Source: Liminaster sp964567855
Lineage (GTDB): Bacteria; Bacteroidota; Bacteroidia; Bacteroidales; UBA3663
Assembly (NCBI GenBank): GCA_964567855.1
Contig: CAZMOE010000004.1
Span: forward strand, 62,001 to 126,000
Direction: 5' to 3'
Length of the DNA stretch: 64,000 bases
The notes below the pieces were generated by a model. That model ran no database searches. It saw only the letters and a program-made list of their open reading frames with translations, and had not been told where the DNA came from. Shown one piece after another: positions 15,912 through 23,439 of the stretch. The position numbers and the translations under genes are program-made. The first letter of the stretch is position 1. The number at the start of each line of letters is the position of its first letter.

Positions 15912-17108
15912 ATGAAAATTATGAATCACATATTTAAAAACACTTTCGCCGCCGCGGCATTTACTCTTTCGTGCTCCGCCGCCATGGCCCAAGGCCCCTC
16001 GCACGTCGATCTTTCGGCCCGCCTGCTTCAACAGAACATCTCCGAATATCCCGGATGCAACATCTGTCTCTCGCCGCTCAGCATCGAGATGGCCATGGGC
16101 ATGATCAGCAACGGCGCCGAGGGCAATACCCGGCAGGAAATCTTCCAGGCGCTCGGCTGGCAGGGGATGACGCAAGAAGAGGTCAACCGCCGGCAACAGG
16201 AAAGAATGAAAGCGTTGCGCAGCAACGAGGAAATCACCGTCGAACTGGCCAATTCCATCTGGGTCAACAAAAAAGCCGGCAAACCGAAACGCGCATTCGT
16301 CAAAGCCAACAAAAACTATTTCAACGCAGAGGTTGCCCGACTGGCCTTCAACGCCGACGCTGCTGTGAAAATCAACAAATGGTGCGCCGATCATACCCGC
16401 AACAAGATCCCGAGCATCATCAACCAGCTCAACCCGGCCGCCCAGATGTATTTGATCAACGCCCTCTACTTCAACGGCACATGGATCAACCGTTTCGACA
16501 GCAACATGACCCGACCCGCCGCTTTCCATCTCCCCGGAGGCGGTGAAACGACCGTTTCCATGATGCACCAGCAGAGTCACTACGACTATGCGGAAACCGA
16601 AGACTGTCAGATCATCGACATGCCGTTTCTCAGCGTCGGCAAGCAGGAATATTCCATGTATGTCCTCCTGCCGGGCGAAGAGACATCGGCCGACGCCCTG
16701 CTGGAAACGCTGAACGGTGAAAAGTGGACGGAACTGACCTCGACCCTGGCCAGCGAAGAGGTTCGCCTCGCCCTTCCGAAATTCAAAATAGAATACGGCA
16801 CGCTGCTCAACAAGACTTTGCAGGCCTTAGGCATCCGCGACGCCTTCGTCGCCGGCCTTGCCGACTTCGGCGGAATCAGCAAAACTCCGCTGTGCATCGA
16901 TCAAGTCATTCAGAAAACCGTCTTCGAGGTTACCGAAAAAGGGGCCGAAGCCGCCGCGGTGACCGCCATCTCCATGATGCGTTCTTCCATCGTCCAGCCT
17001 GACGGCATCAAGATAATGACCGTCGACCGCCCGTTCCTGTTTACCCTCTACGAGAAGAGCAGCAATACTATCCTCTTCATCGGAAAGATCGAAAATCCCG
17101 CTTACTGA
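15912..17108 (+). CDS. Secreted serpin (serine protease inhibitor)
   Basis: 398-aa protein with a signal peptide ending near AMAQ (about residue 27) and a full serpin domain: ICLSPLSIEMAMGMISNGAEGNT, LANSIWVNK, QMYLINALYFNGTW, MPFLSVGKQEYSMYVLLPGE, and the C-terminal VDRPFLFTLYEKSSNTILFIGKI. The reactive-centre-loop hinge EKGAEAAAVT (from Glu342) keeps the small residues at P15-P10 needed for loop insertion, so it should be inhibitory. By counting from P17 the scissile bond lies in MMRSS (355-359); P1 may be Met, Arg or Ser. The export signal suggests action in the periplasm or on host/microbial proteases outside. A second in-frame ATG three codons in is possible. Confidence 0.93.
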   Translation: MKIMNHIFKNTFAAAAFTLSCSAAMAQGPSHVDLSARLLQQNISEYPGCNICLSPLSIEMAMGMISNGAEGNTRQEIFQALGWQGMTQEEVNRRQQERMKALRSNEEITVELANSIWVNKKAGKPKRAFVKANKNYFNAEVARLAFNADAAVKINKWCADHTRNKIPSIINQLNPAAQMYLINALYFNGTWINRFDSNMTRPAAFHLPGGGETTVSMMHQQSHYDYAETEDCQIIDMPFLSVGKQEYSMYVLLPGEETSADALLETLNGEKWTELTSTLASEEVRLALPKFKIEYGTLLNKTLQALGIRDAFVAGLADFGGISKTPLCIDQVIQKTVFEVTEKGAEAAAVTAISMMRSSIVQPDGIKIMTVDRPFLFTLYEKSSNTILFIGKIENPAY

Positions 17109-17204
17109 GCCGGATTTTTTGCCGGAAGCGGCACTTAGAAAGTCGGAGACGGTTCCGGCTCCGCAGGAACCGCTACATCCGTTATCTTCACCGCCATCCG
17201 GAAT

Positions 17205-17246
17205 TTTTCCGGGGCCTGCACCTAATCGGGTACAGGTCCCGGAAAA
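17205..17246. repeat. Long near-perfect hairpin
   Basis: An 18-position stem (17205-17222 with 17228-17246; one mismatch/bulge and one G-T pair) closes a five-base loop. T residues precede and A residues follow it on both strands, the reverse of an intrinsic terminator. It lies 97 bases after the serpin stop. Confidence 0.65.
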
Positions 17247-17364
17247 TATATAAGGACCATTCACATTCTCGGAGCCTCTCAAAATTCAGCACATGCCGCC
17301 TCACGCAGGCATACCACGATCAGAGGCAACGGCCTTTTTATAAAAAAGATGAAAAACGGATGTC

Positions 17365-17440
17365 CCGACATAAACCCGACGGTCTATATCAAAAAATGAG
17401 AGACAATATATCCCGCCGGAACAGAAATCGTTTATGTCGG
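17365..17440. repeat. Spaced 11-bp inverted repeat
   Basis: CCGACATAAAC (17365-17375) and GTTTATGTCGG (17430-17440) are perfect inverted copies 54 bases apart, just after the end of the LRR gene. On the minus strand GACATCCGTTTTTCATCTTTTTT follows within 20 bases, so it might help end that transcript. The rest of the 369 bases between the serpin and LRR genes holds no gene. Confidence 0.45.
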
Positions 17441-17477
17441 CAGACAATCCGTATTTTCATCTCTTACTTAGAATCAT

Positions 17478-18809
17478 TTAATACACCATGACTTTCTTTC
17501 CGTTCACGATATATACCCCACGGGGCAGGCCGGAAGCGTCTTCCGTACCCTTGCGCACGATACGGCCCTGCAAATCGCGAATCCGAATATCATCTCCCAT
17601 TCGGTTCAGATCGTTCAAAATCTCCATGCCGGTACCCGATGTATCTTCCTGAATGCGCAAGGAAATGCGTTGAGGCCTATTTACAGAATGACCGTCGCGC
17701 TCCTCTACGCTCAGATACCATCGGAATGCACCGACGGCCCTATCGTCCGGCCGCGCCTGGGCCAACTCTCCATTTTGTAAACCATACAGCCCGGCGGCGG
17801 CCATCTCCGCACCCGTCATACGGCTATATGTTCCCGTGAAAACATACCTCGTCGTCATGGAGGTACAATCGAACGAACATTCTTCCGCAGCCTCAATCGT
17901 GACCTCCTTCATCGTCACCGTTTTCTCCCCGACCGTCTTCGCTTTGATTAAATAAGGATAATTGGCGCGCAAAACACCCTCATTCATCTTTATCGCCTCC
18001 AATTCTGTCCGATCGATCACCCCATCGTTATCGTCATCATACTGGTGTACATCATTCAGATAAGCGATATCAAAGTCTCCACGCAGGCTGTCGCAATCAA
18101 CGGCAAAAGGCATATACCAAGGCTGCCACTCCGTATTGCCGAATACTCGCGTATAAGTCACTTCCTCACAGACGAAAGCACTGTCATTGCGATAGGTCGC
18201 AACACTATCGTTAAGGGAGAGGGCTCCGTAGCCGATAATATCAGAAAAACAAGAGCCAAAATATGAATTCCGATACATTTCAACACTTCCCATAGGGACA
18301 TAAAGCGTTTTTGCATGCTCTCCTAAAATAGATATTCCATTACAAAATGGAGGAATCATATTCTTACAAATAACTTCCGATAAACAATTACTTAAGATTC
18401 CATACAAGCCGATATATTCTAACTTAGATGGAAGAATAAGACGAGAAATTGTAGTACTAAAAATTGCATAACTATTAATTCTAACAATGTCATCAGGTAT
18501 AAATGTTCTATTACAAGCCGATAACAAATTATTTGTTGCAGTTTCTATAATAGCATTACAATTATCTCGACTATCATAAACAACATTGGCCGCATCGACG
18601 GTAATTTCCTCTAACGTCGGAACATTAGCAACAATATTGAGACCAATACGTGTTACACTCGCAGGAATACTCAATTTTTCAATTGAAGTACAGGCAAAAG
18701 CATGCTTCCCAATATCTTTTAACGTCTCTGGCAATTCCAATGTTGAAAGTTCTGGACACTCATAGAATGCATAATCCCCAATCGTTGTAAATTTGGGGAG
18801 ATCTCCGGC
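17478..18809 (-). CDS. BspA-type leucine-rich-repeat surface protein, C-terminal part
   Basis: Continuation, across an assembly gap, of the gene that begins at 19789. Translated from the gap edge the frame at once gives LRR_5 repeats (LPKFTTIGDYAFYECPEL, LPETLKDIGKHAF, IPASVTRIGLNIV, LPSKLEYIGLYGI). A second region follows with an EF-hand-like loop DDDNDGVIDRTE and LRANYPYLIKAKTVGEKTVTM, common in Bacteroidales LRR surface proteins. The end, IRIRDLQGRIVRKG then LPRGVYIVNGKKVMVY, is a type IX secretion-type C-terminal sorting domain. The repeat part is visibly more AT-rich than the C-terminal part. Role: adhesion or host contact in characterised BspA proteins; unknown here. Confidence 0.8.
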   Translation of the reverse strand, partial: AGDLPKFTTIGDYAFYECPELSTLELPETLKDIGKHAFACTSIEKLSIPASVTRIGLNIVANVPTLEEITVDAANVVYDSRDNCNAIIETATNNLLSACNRTFIPDDIVRINSYAIFSTTISRLILPSKLEYIGLYGILSNCLSEVICKNMIPPFCNGISILGEHAKTLYVPMGSVEMYRNSYFGSCFSDIIGYGALSLNDSVATYRNDSAFVCEEVTYTRVFGNTEWQPWYMPFAVDCDSLRGDFDIAYLNDVHQYDDDNDGVIDRTELEAIKMNEGVLRANYPYLIKAKTVGEKTVTMKEVTIEAAEECSFDCTSMTTRYVFTGTYSRMTGAEMAAAGLYGLQNGELAQARPDDRAVGAFRWYLSVEERDGHSVNRPQRISLRIQEDTSGTGMEILNDLNRMGDDIRIRDLQGRIVRKGTEDASGLPRGVYIVNGKKVMVY

Positions 18810-18909
18810 NNNNNNNNNNNNNNNNNNNNNNNNNNNNNNNNNNNNNNNNNNNNNNNNNNNNNNNNNNNNNNNNNNNNNNNNNNNNNNNNNNNNNNNNNNN
18901 NNNNNNNNN
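18810..18909. other. Assembly gap (100 N)
   Basis: Exactly 100 undetermined bases inside one LRR gene. The reading frames on its two sides do not match across 100 bases; the true gap length should be a multiple of three plus two if the gene is intact. Collapse over near-identical leucine-rich repeats is the likely cause. Confidence 0.95.
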
Positions 18910-19789
18910 AATTACCAGTGACCTCTATATCTCCCGAATAAGGCTCATAAGGATTGCAGATAACCTTCAACGTCCTATAAGTTTCCGATATCAGTTTATA
19001 GTAAACCCCATCATCATCCACTAAAATTGTAGAATCAATGATAGGAACAATTCTTGCCTTAGCGCGCTCTCCGTTCACATCCCAAGTGTCACTAAACGAA
19101 CTCTCTCTATACAAATATATACTCTCGGCCGGGACATACAACACAATTTCATCCCAATAATTAATATAGCTATTTGTTCCCGGAGGAATTAAAGGCAACC
19201 AAGTAATGACTTTAATATCCCATGGAAAACAACATTCACCAACAGACAATATAGTTTCCGCAATAACAAGAGAATCTAAAGCCCAACAGCTCGACATTGC
19301 ATAATCACCAATATGCGTAACACCTTCAGAAACAATGAACGTCCGCATTGGCATCTGACTGGGCACAAGTAACAGCTCAGTTTTATCCTTACTATACAAA
19401 ATGCCCTCCTGACTACAATATTTAGCATTATCTTCTGAAACCGTGATAAAGCTCAAATTATTTATACCCCTATATCCTTTGACAGCCATCTCCTCAACCG
19501 TCGACGACACAACCAAATTTGCAGCCGGCCCACAACTTCCTATTATCCACCAACTAACATTCGTCACACCCTCATCCACAACAATGTTCTTGATAGTATA
19601 ATCACGAAAAATAGAAATTATACTATCAGCCATTGCACCCGTACCACTAAACGTGAGAGTCTCCGACTCCGTGTCTAACGACCACGTAACATTATCGCCA
19701 TCCACGCCACAGGTTCCATGAATAACCTCGGCCACTGCCCACTGCCATCCCAAGCAAAGGCAAATAAGAAAAACAATCGTTTTTTTCAT
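18910..19789 (-). CDS. BspA-type leucine-rich-repeat surface protein, N-terminal part
   Basis: N-terminal portion (about 293 residues) of the same gene as 17478-18809. It begins with a signal peptide (MKKTIVFLICLCLGWQWAVA), then a Bacteroidales motif (GTCGVDGDNVTWSLD followed by TLTFSGTGAM) found in front of LRR_5 domains, then repeats such as VSEGVTHIGDYAMSSCWAL and IAETILSVGECCF. Just before the gap, DDDGVYYKLISETYRTLKVI and PYSGDIEVTGN is the strand pair that normally leads into a new LRR block. Base composition is AT-rich relative to the surrounding genes. Translating straight through the N-run gives a false early stop. Confidence 0.8.
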
Positions 19790-20466
19790 ACTTCCATATA
19801 TTTAAAAGTTAATATTTCGTCAATCCTGTCCTACCTGTTCAGTTTCAGCCCTCCTCACTTTCACTGATACCAATATTTTCCACCTAACCACAAGTCAATT
19901 TTACGCAGAAAGAATCCGGAGGTTCCCACGTGAAGAGAAACTCCTCTGAAATCCGGCCACCCTCATAAATGCACATATAAAAAACGGCACACAAAAACCT
20001 TCCGCCTTCCTACGAGAATGCAGAATACACGCGCGTAAACGACAAAAGGGTATGGCAAGAAATTTCATGGTTACAGAAACTCCTTGTAATACATTAAAAA
20101 CAAAATTCAACAAACCGGGAAGAGCCCAATCATTTAAAGAGAGCCGGGAAATAGGGGGGGTAAAATTATCCTGTTATTTTGCAACTTTTCTTTATTAAAA
20201 AATGCAAAACAAACGGTCTTTTTCGCCCTATCGGTCCATGCTGTTATGACTTCGAAGCTGTTTAGCATAATGGCATTATCCTAAAAATGATATTTTTCCA
20301 CTATTTATGATGTGAGCAAAGATATGGTAAACTTTTTCAATAGCAAAAGAAACATAATATTTTTTTATTATACGACCTTTTTTATTAAAGCCGCGCTCTA
20401 AAAAACAGCAGTTTCCGATCATAATGACACAACATACTGCCACCATGCGCCCGACACACGCCCCGA
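19790..20466. other. Long intergenic region before the LRR gene
   Basis: About 680 bases without a gene I can support. A 70-codon frame on the minus strand (19901-20113) has no family resemblance and is rejected. A full-consensus minus-strand promoter at 20317-20347 implies a leader of about 520 bases for the LRR gene, or a separate small RNA. Confidence 0.5.
20317..20347 (-). promoter_or_regulatory. Bacteroidota promoter far upstream of the LRR gene
   Basis: Minus strand: TTTG (20347-20344), 19 bases, TATCTTTG (20324-20317). Predicted start near 20310. Confidence 0.65.
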
Positions 20467-20471
20467 TGAAA

Positions 20472-20512
20472 ACAACAGCCGCTCCCTATTCTTTTCAGGG
20501 AGCGGCTGTTGT
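20472..20512 (-). terminator. Terminator of the Cys-rich lipoprotein gene
   Basis: A perfect 16-bp stem (20472-20487 with 20497-20512) with a nine-base loop, 34 bases after the lipoprotein stop. On the minus strand TTTTC follows the stem. Confidence 0.88.
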
Positions 20513-20545
20513 ATGTTTCCTTCTGCAGGAAGAGCCATGCTTCAA

Positions 20546-20776
20546 TTACTGAGCCTGTTCAGCAGCGCAGCAAGCAGCCTTTGTAGAGTCGTTCTTGCAG
20601 CAAGCAGAATCGCCGGCACATTTACCGTCGCATTCCTTAGCGCATTCCGTATTTTCTTCAGCAGGAGCAGCAACAGTAGTGTTTACTTCTTCAGCAGGAG
20701 CCTGAGACTTATTGCCACCACAAGAAGCGAATGAAACTGCAACGAGAACACCGACAAAGAGAACCAACTTTTTCAT
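20546..20776 (-). CDS. Small cysteine-rich lipoprotein
   Basis: 76-aa protein with a lipoprotein signal (MKKLVLFVGVLVAVSFASC; lipidated Cys19). A short Ala/Glu/Pro linker follows, then a cysteine-rich tail: Cys45, 49, 53, 59, 60, 69 and 70, in the pattern C-x3-C-x3-C-x5-CC-x8-CC with Lys/Asp/Glu between. I do not recognise a named family. The spacing could bind a metal or form disulfides in the envelope. Its own promoter candidate and a strong terminator mark it as a separate, probably well-expressed unit. Confidence 0.8.
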   Translation of the reverse strand: MKKLVLFVGVLVAVSFASCGGNKSQAPAEEVNTTVAAPAEENTECAKECDGKCAGDSACCKNDSTKAACCAAEQAQ

Positions 20777-20991
20777 TTCGATAAAGAATTTAATAGTTTA
20801 ATTATACTAATGTGTATTTTTTGACGGCACAAAATTATATCATTTTCAAATAGAGGACATTTTTTCACATTGTTTTCTATTATTTTCACTTCTTTTCTTA
20901 TTAACAGAGATAAAAATGGCACCTTCAGTTATAAAAATCAGAGGTTTTCAAATATTTACAGGACTTCCGGTTCTCTTTTATGCCGGTCAAA

Positions 20992-21025
20992 CAAAGATAG
21001 AAAAACAAACAAATGCCGTTGCAAA
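20992..21025 (-). promoter_or_regulatory. Candidate promoter toward the Cys-rich lipoprotein gene
   Basis: Minus strand: TTTG (21025-21022), 22 bases, TATCTTTG (20999-20992), about 215 bases before the start. A nearer -7-like box TAATTTTG is at 20837-20830. Confidence 0.45.
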
Positions 21026-21061
21026 CAATAATCTGCCGCTCCGGCCGTTATTTATAATGTC

Positions 21062-21781
21062 ATGAAAGCTATCGGTTTGAAATTTATCTTCGCGATGATC
21101 ATATGGAGCTGTTGCTCCATCGCCCCTCTTTGCGCCCAGCGACAAGGGACAAAGAACATGCCCTACGTCGACCAGCGCCGATGGCATTACGGCTTCGCCC
21201 TTGGCATCACCATGGCCGACGTCAACTTCCAACACACCGGAGCCGTCCAGGCCGACGGGTCGACCTGGCATGCAGAATCCCCGGCCTGCAACCCGTCGTT
21301 CTGCGTAGGCCTGCTGGGCGACCTGGCTTTCACCGAGCACCTGAACCTGCGTTGTTCGCCGATGTTCTATTTTCAGGCGCGCGACATCTCTTTCCGTAAT
21401 TCCCTGAGCGGAGAAACCGTAAAGCAGAATCTGAAAACTTCTTACTTGGAGCTGCCTCTCAGCCTCAAATACAGTTCCCATCGCATCAACAACTACCGGC
21501 CCTACATCCTCGGCGGATTCAGCATGTTCTATGACATGAGCCACGAAAAAGAGTCTCCCATCGTCTTCAACCACTTCGATTTCGGGCTGCACGTGGCATT
21601 AGGATGCGATTCCTATCTTCCTTTCTTCAAATTCATCCCGGAAATCCGGTTTAACATCGGCCTGGCGGACATGCTCGACCATAAACGCAACGGATTGAAG
21701 GACGAGGCCATGCGTCCCTATACAGATGCACTCAGCAGTGCGAAAAACAAAAGCGTGTCGCTGATATTCTATTTTGAATAA
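21062..21781 (+). CDS. porT: PorT-like outer-membrane barrel protein (type IX secretion)
   Basis: 239-aa protein with a signal peptide (ends near LCAQ) and an eight-stranded barrel. The order of conserved segments is that of the PorT family: KNMPYVDQRRWHYGFALGI, VGLLGDLAFTEHLNLRCSPM, TSYLELPLSLKYSS, RINNYRPYILGGFSMFYDM, FGLHVALGCDSYLPFFKFIP, and terminal SLIFYFE. In Porphyromonas PorT is required for type IX secretion of gingipains; its exact role in the machine is unclear. Monocistronic here. The T9SS-like sorting tail on the nearby LRR protein is consistent with a working system, although no other T9SS gene lies in the window. Confidence 0.82.
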   Translation: MKAIGLKFIFAMIIWSCCSIAPLCAQRQGTKNMPYVDQRRWHYGFALGITMADVNFQHTGAVQADGSTWHAESPACNPSFCVGLLGDLAFTEHLNLRCSPMFYFQARDISFRNSLSGETVKQNLKTSYLELPLSLKYSSHRINNYRPYILGGFSMFYDMSHEKESPIVFNHFDFGLHVALGCDSYLPFFKFIPEIRFNIGLADMLDHKRNGLKDEAMRPYTDALSSAKNKSVSLIFYFE

Positions 21782-21792
21782 AGGCCTTCCCG

Positions 21793-22392
21793 TCAGGAAA
21801 TAAACTTCACGACGCGGGTCTGTTCCAGCCGCGTCTTCAGACGTGGCATCATCGAACTTCTCAGAGATAGCGTCAGCCGGCAGTCAAGCTGAAAATCCTG
21901 CCCCAATACCGTAGCGCCCTCCTCTTTGACAATACGCATCACCTCTCCCATGGACGGATATTCAAAACCGACGACCAGTACCTCCTCCACCAGGCGTTCT
22001 TCTATGGCCGCGACAGCCAAAGCCTCGGCAGCAGCGGTTCTATAGGCTTCGATAAGGCCACTGGTACCCAGTTTGATACCGCCGAAATAGCGGACTACCA
22101 CAACGACAAGGTTGGTAAGGTTAAATGAATTGATCTGCCCCAGAATCGGCTTGCCGGCCGTCCCCGAAGGCTCACCGTCATCATTACTGCGAAACACTTC
22201 GCGCGTGGCTCCCAGCATATAGGCCCAGCAGACATGACGGGCATCGTAATATTCTTTCCGGTAGGATGCTACAATTTCCTTTGCCTCGTCAACGGTGGCA
22301 CACGGACAGGCAAAGGCAAGAAACTTGCTCATCTTCTCCTTGTAAACGGCCTCGGAAAGAGAGGCGATGGTGCGATAGGTATCCTGCTGCAC
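21793..22392 (-). CDS. YigZ/IMPACT family protein
   Basis: About 199 aa; UPF0029 domain with the signature GTSGLIEAYRTAAAEAL after VVVVRYFGGIKL, preceded by the DGEPSGTAGKPIL segment. Molecular role of the bacterial family is not established; the eukaryotic relative IMPACT regulates translation through GCN1. No ATG is available: a GTG at 22390-22392 gives VQQDTYRTIASLSEAVYKEK, matching the usual family N-terminus, while a TTG at 22443 would overlap nadK. The GTG is preferred. It lies 31 bases after nadK and is co-transcribed with it. Confidence 0.85.
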   Translation of the reverse strand: MQQDTYRTIASLSEAVYKEKMSKFLAFACPCATVDEAKEIVASYRKEYYDARHVCWAYMLGATREVFRSNDDGEPSGTAGKPILGQINSFNLTNLVVVVVRYFGGIKLGTSGLIEAYRTAAAEALAVAAIEERLVEEVLVVGFEYPSMGEVMRIVKEEGATVLGQDFQLDCRLTLSLRSSMMPRLKTRLEQTRVVKFIS

Positions 22393-22423
22393 GGGAAAAC
22401 GATTAAAACTGGTAATAAAAATA

Positions 22424-23275
22424 TTATTTCTGCCGGTTGACAAGGCGCGGATCCTGCCCCCACATTAATTTTTGCCGCAAAGTCTCGTAAAAATTGCTCT
22501 CCGGGCGACGCACGACCGAGATCCGATAGTCTGCCTGCTGCAAACGAAGACGATAGCGGGTGGTCAATGGCAAAGGATTGCCGTCGGCGGCAACAAGGAA
22601 AAGAGCATTACGGCTGCGGACCTCGATTTCCAGCCGGCAGCTGTCACGGATCACAAGCGGTCTGGCCGTCAAAGAATGGGGCGCGATGGGAACAATGGCA
22701 TAACAATCGGACTGCGGCTCCAGGATAGGACCGCCCGCACTCATGGCGTAGGCCGTAGAACCGGTGGGAGTGGCAATCACAAGCCCGTCGGCGTCATATT
22801 GATTGAGGAAAGCGCCATCTATATAGACAGAGACGGAAACCATCGACGAGAGATCGCGTTTCAGCACGGCGACCTCATTGAGCGAATATTTTTGATACGG
22901 CTCCGGACAACCGGGAATCTCCAGCTGCAGCAGGGAACGGGTTTCCACATCATAACGGCCGGCAAGAATGGCTGGCAAAGCCTCGACGATTTCATCCAGC
23001 TGCACGTCGGCCAGAAATCCGAGATGGCCGGCATTGATGCCGAGAATCGGTATGCCGGCACGACCGATCCGGTGGGCCGTACGAAGAAACGTCCCGTCAC
23101 CGCCGATGCTGAAAGCCATATCCGCCCCGTCAAAAATAGATGCCGAAGCCGAGGTTGCACCTCCGCTCCCGACGGCCCCGCCGTCGACGACCGTTACATC
23201 GGGGAAGGTGGCCAAAAATTCCATAATTCTGGCATAAGCCACCGTATTGTCGGATCCAAAAAGGATAATCTTCAT
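22424..23275 (-). CDS. nadK: NAD kinase
   Basis: Phosphorylates NAD to NADP. 283 aa; the catalytic GGDG motif is at residues 58-61 (SIGGDGTFLRTA), followed by GINAGHLGFLAD, the NE motif in LNEVAVLKRD, and TPTGSTAYAMSAGGPIL. The frame continues upstream to 23371 but the ATG at 23273-23275 (MKIILFGSDN) is the normal N-terminus and sits downstream of a consensus promoter. Confidence 0.95.
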   Translation of the reverse strand: MKIILFGSDNTVAYARIMEFLATFPDVTVVDGGAVGSGGATSASASIFDGADMAFSIGGDGTFLRTAHRIGRAGIPILGINAGHLGFLADVQLDEIVEALPAILAGRYDVETRSLLQLEIPGCPEPYQKYSLNEVAVLKRDLSSMVSVSVYIDGAFLNQYDADGLVIATPTGSTAYAMSAGGPILEPQSDCYAIVPIAPHSLTARPLVIRDSCRLEIEVRSRNALFLVAADGNPLPLTTRYRLRLQQADYRISVVRRPESNFYETLRQKLMWGQDPRLVNRQK

Positions 23276-23349
23276 ATTTTTATCTAAAATTACGACAGTT
23301 CTTATCGTGATTCGCCGAAATATCGCTATCTTCGCACCGATTGTGCCGG

Positions 23350-23357
23350 TACTTTTG
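23350..23357 (+). promoter_or_regulatory. Candidate -7 box of exbB operon
   Basis: Plus-strand TACTTTTG, overlapping the divergent nadK promoter region. The -33 element is not clear. Start codon of exbB is 83 bases downstream. Confidence 0.5.
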
Positions 23358-23359
23358 CG

Positions 23360-23391
23360 CAAAGATAGCATATATCGGGTGCAAAACCAAA
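23360..23391 (-). promoter_or_regulatory. Promoter of nadK-yigZ
   Basis: Minus strand: TTTG (23391-23388), 20 bases, TATCTTTG (23367-23360). Full consensus match; predicted start near 23353. Confidence 0.7.
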
Positions 23392-23439
23392 TTTCCGGAG
23401 ATTATTCCATTCATAACAACAAATCCATATTTTAAAATT

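Noticed and set aside
17205..17246. Calling the long hairpin a terminator of the serpin gene
   Set aside because: The U-run is on the wrong side on both strands.
18719..18809. Stop codon reached by reading the LRR gene straight through the N-run
   Set aside because: The gap length is nominal; the other frame continues the LRR pattern perfectly.
19901..20113. 70-codon minus-strand frame before the LRR gene
   Set aside because: Basic, Cys/Phe-rich sequence without family resemblance; more likely leader RNA.
22393..22443. TTG start of the YigZ-family gene overlapping nadK
   Set aside because: The added residues are not part of the family N-terminus; the GTG at 22392 fits better.
23341..23439. 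Upstream extension of the exbB frame
   Set aside because: It needs a non-ATG start inside the promoter, and the added residues are not family-like.
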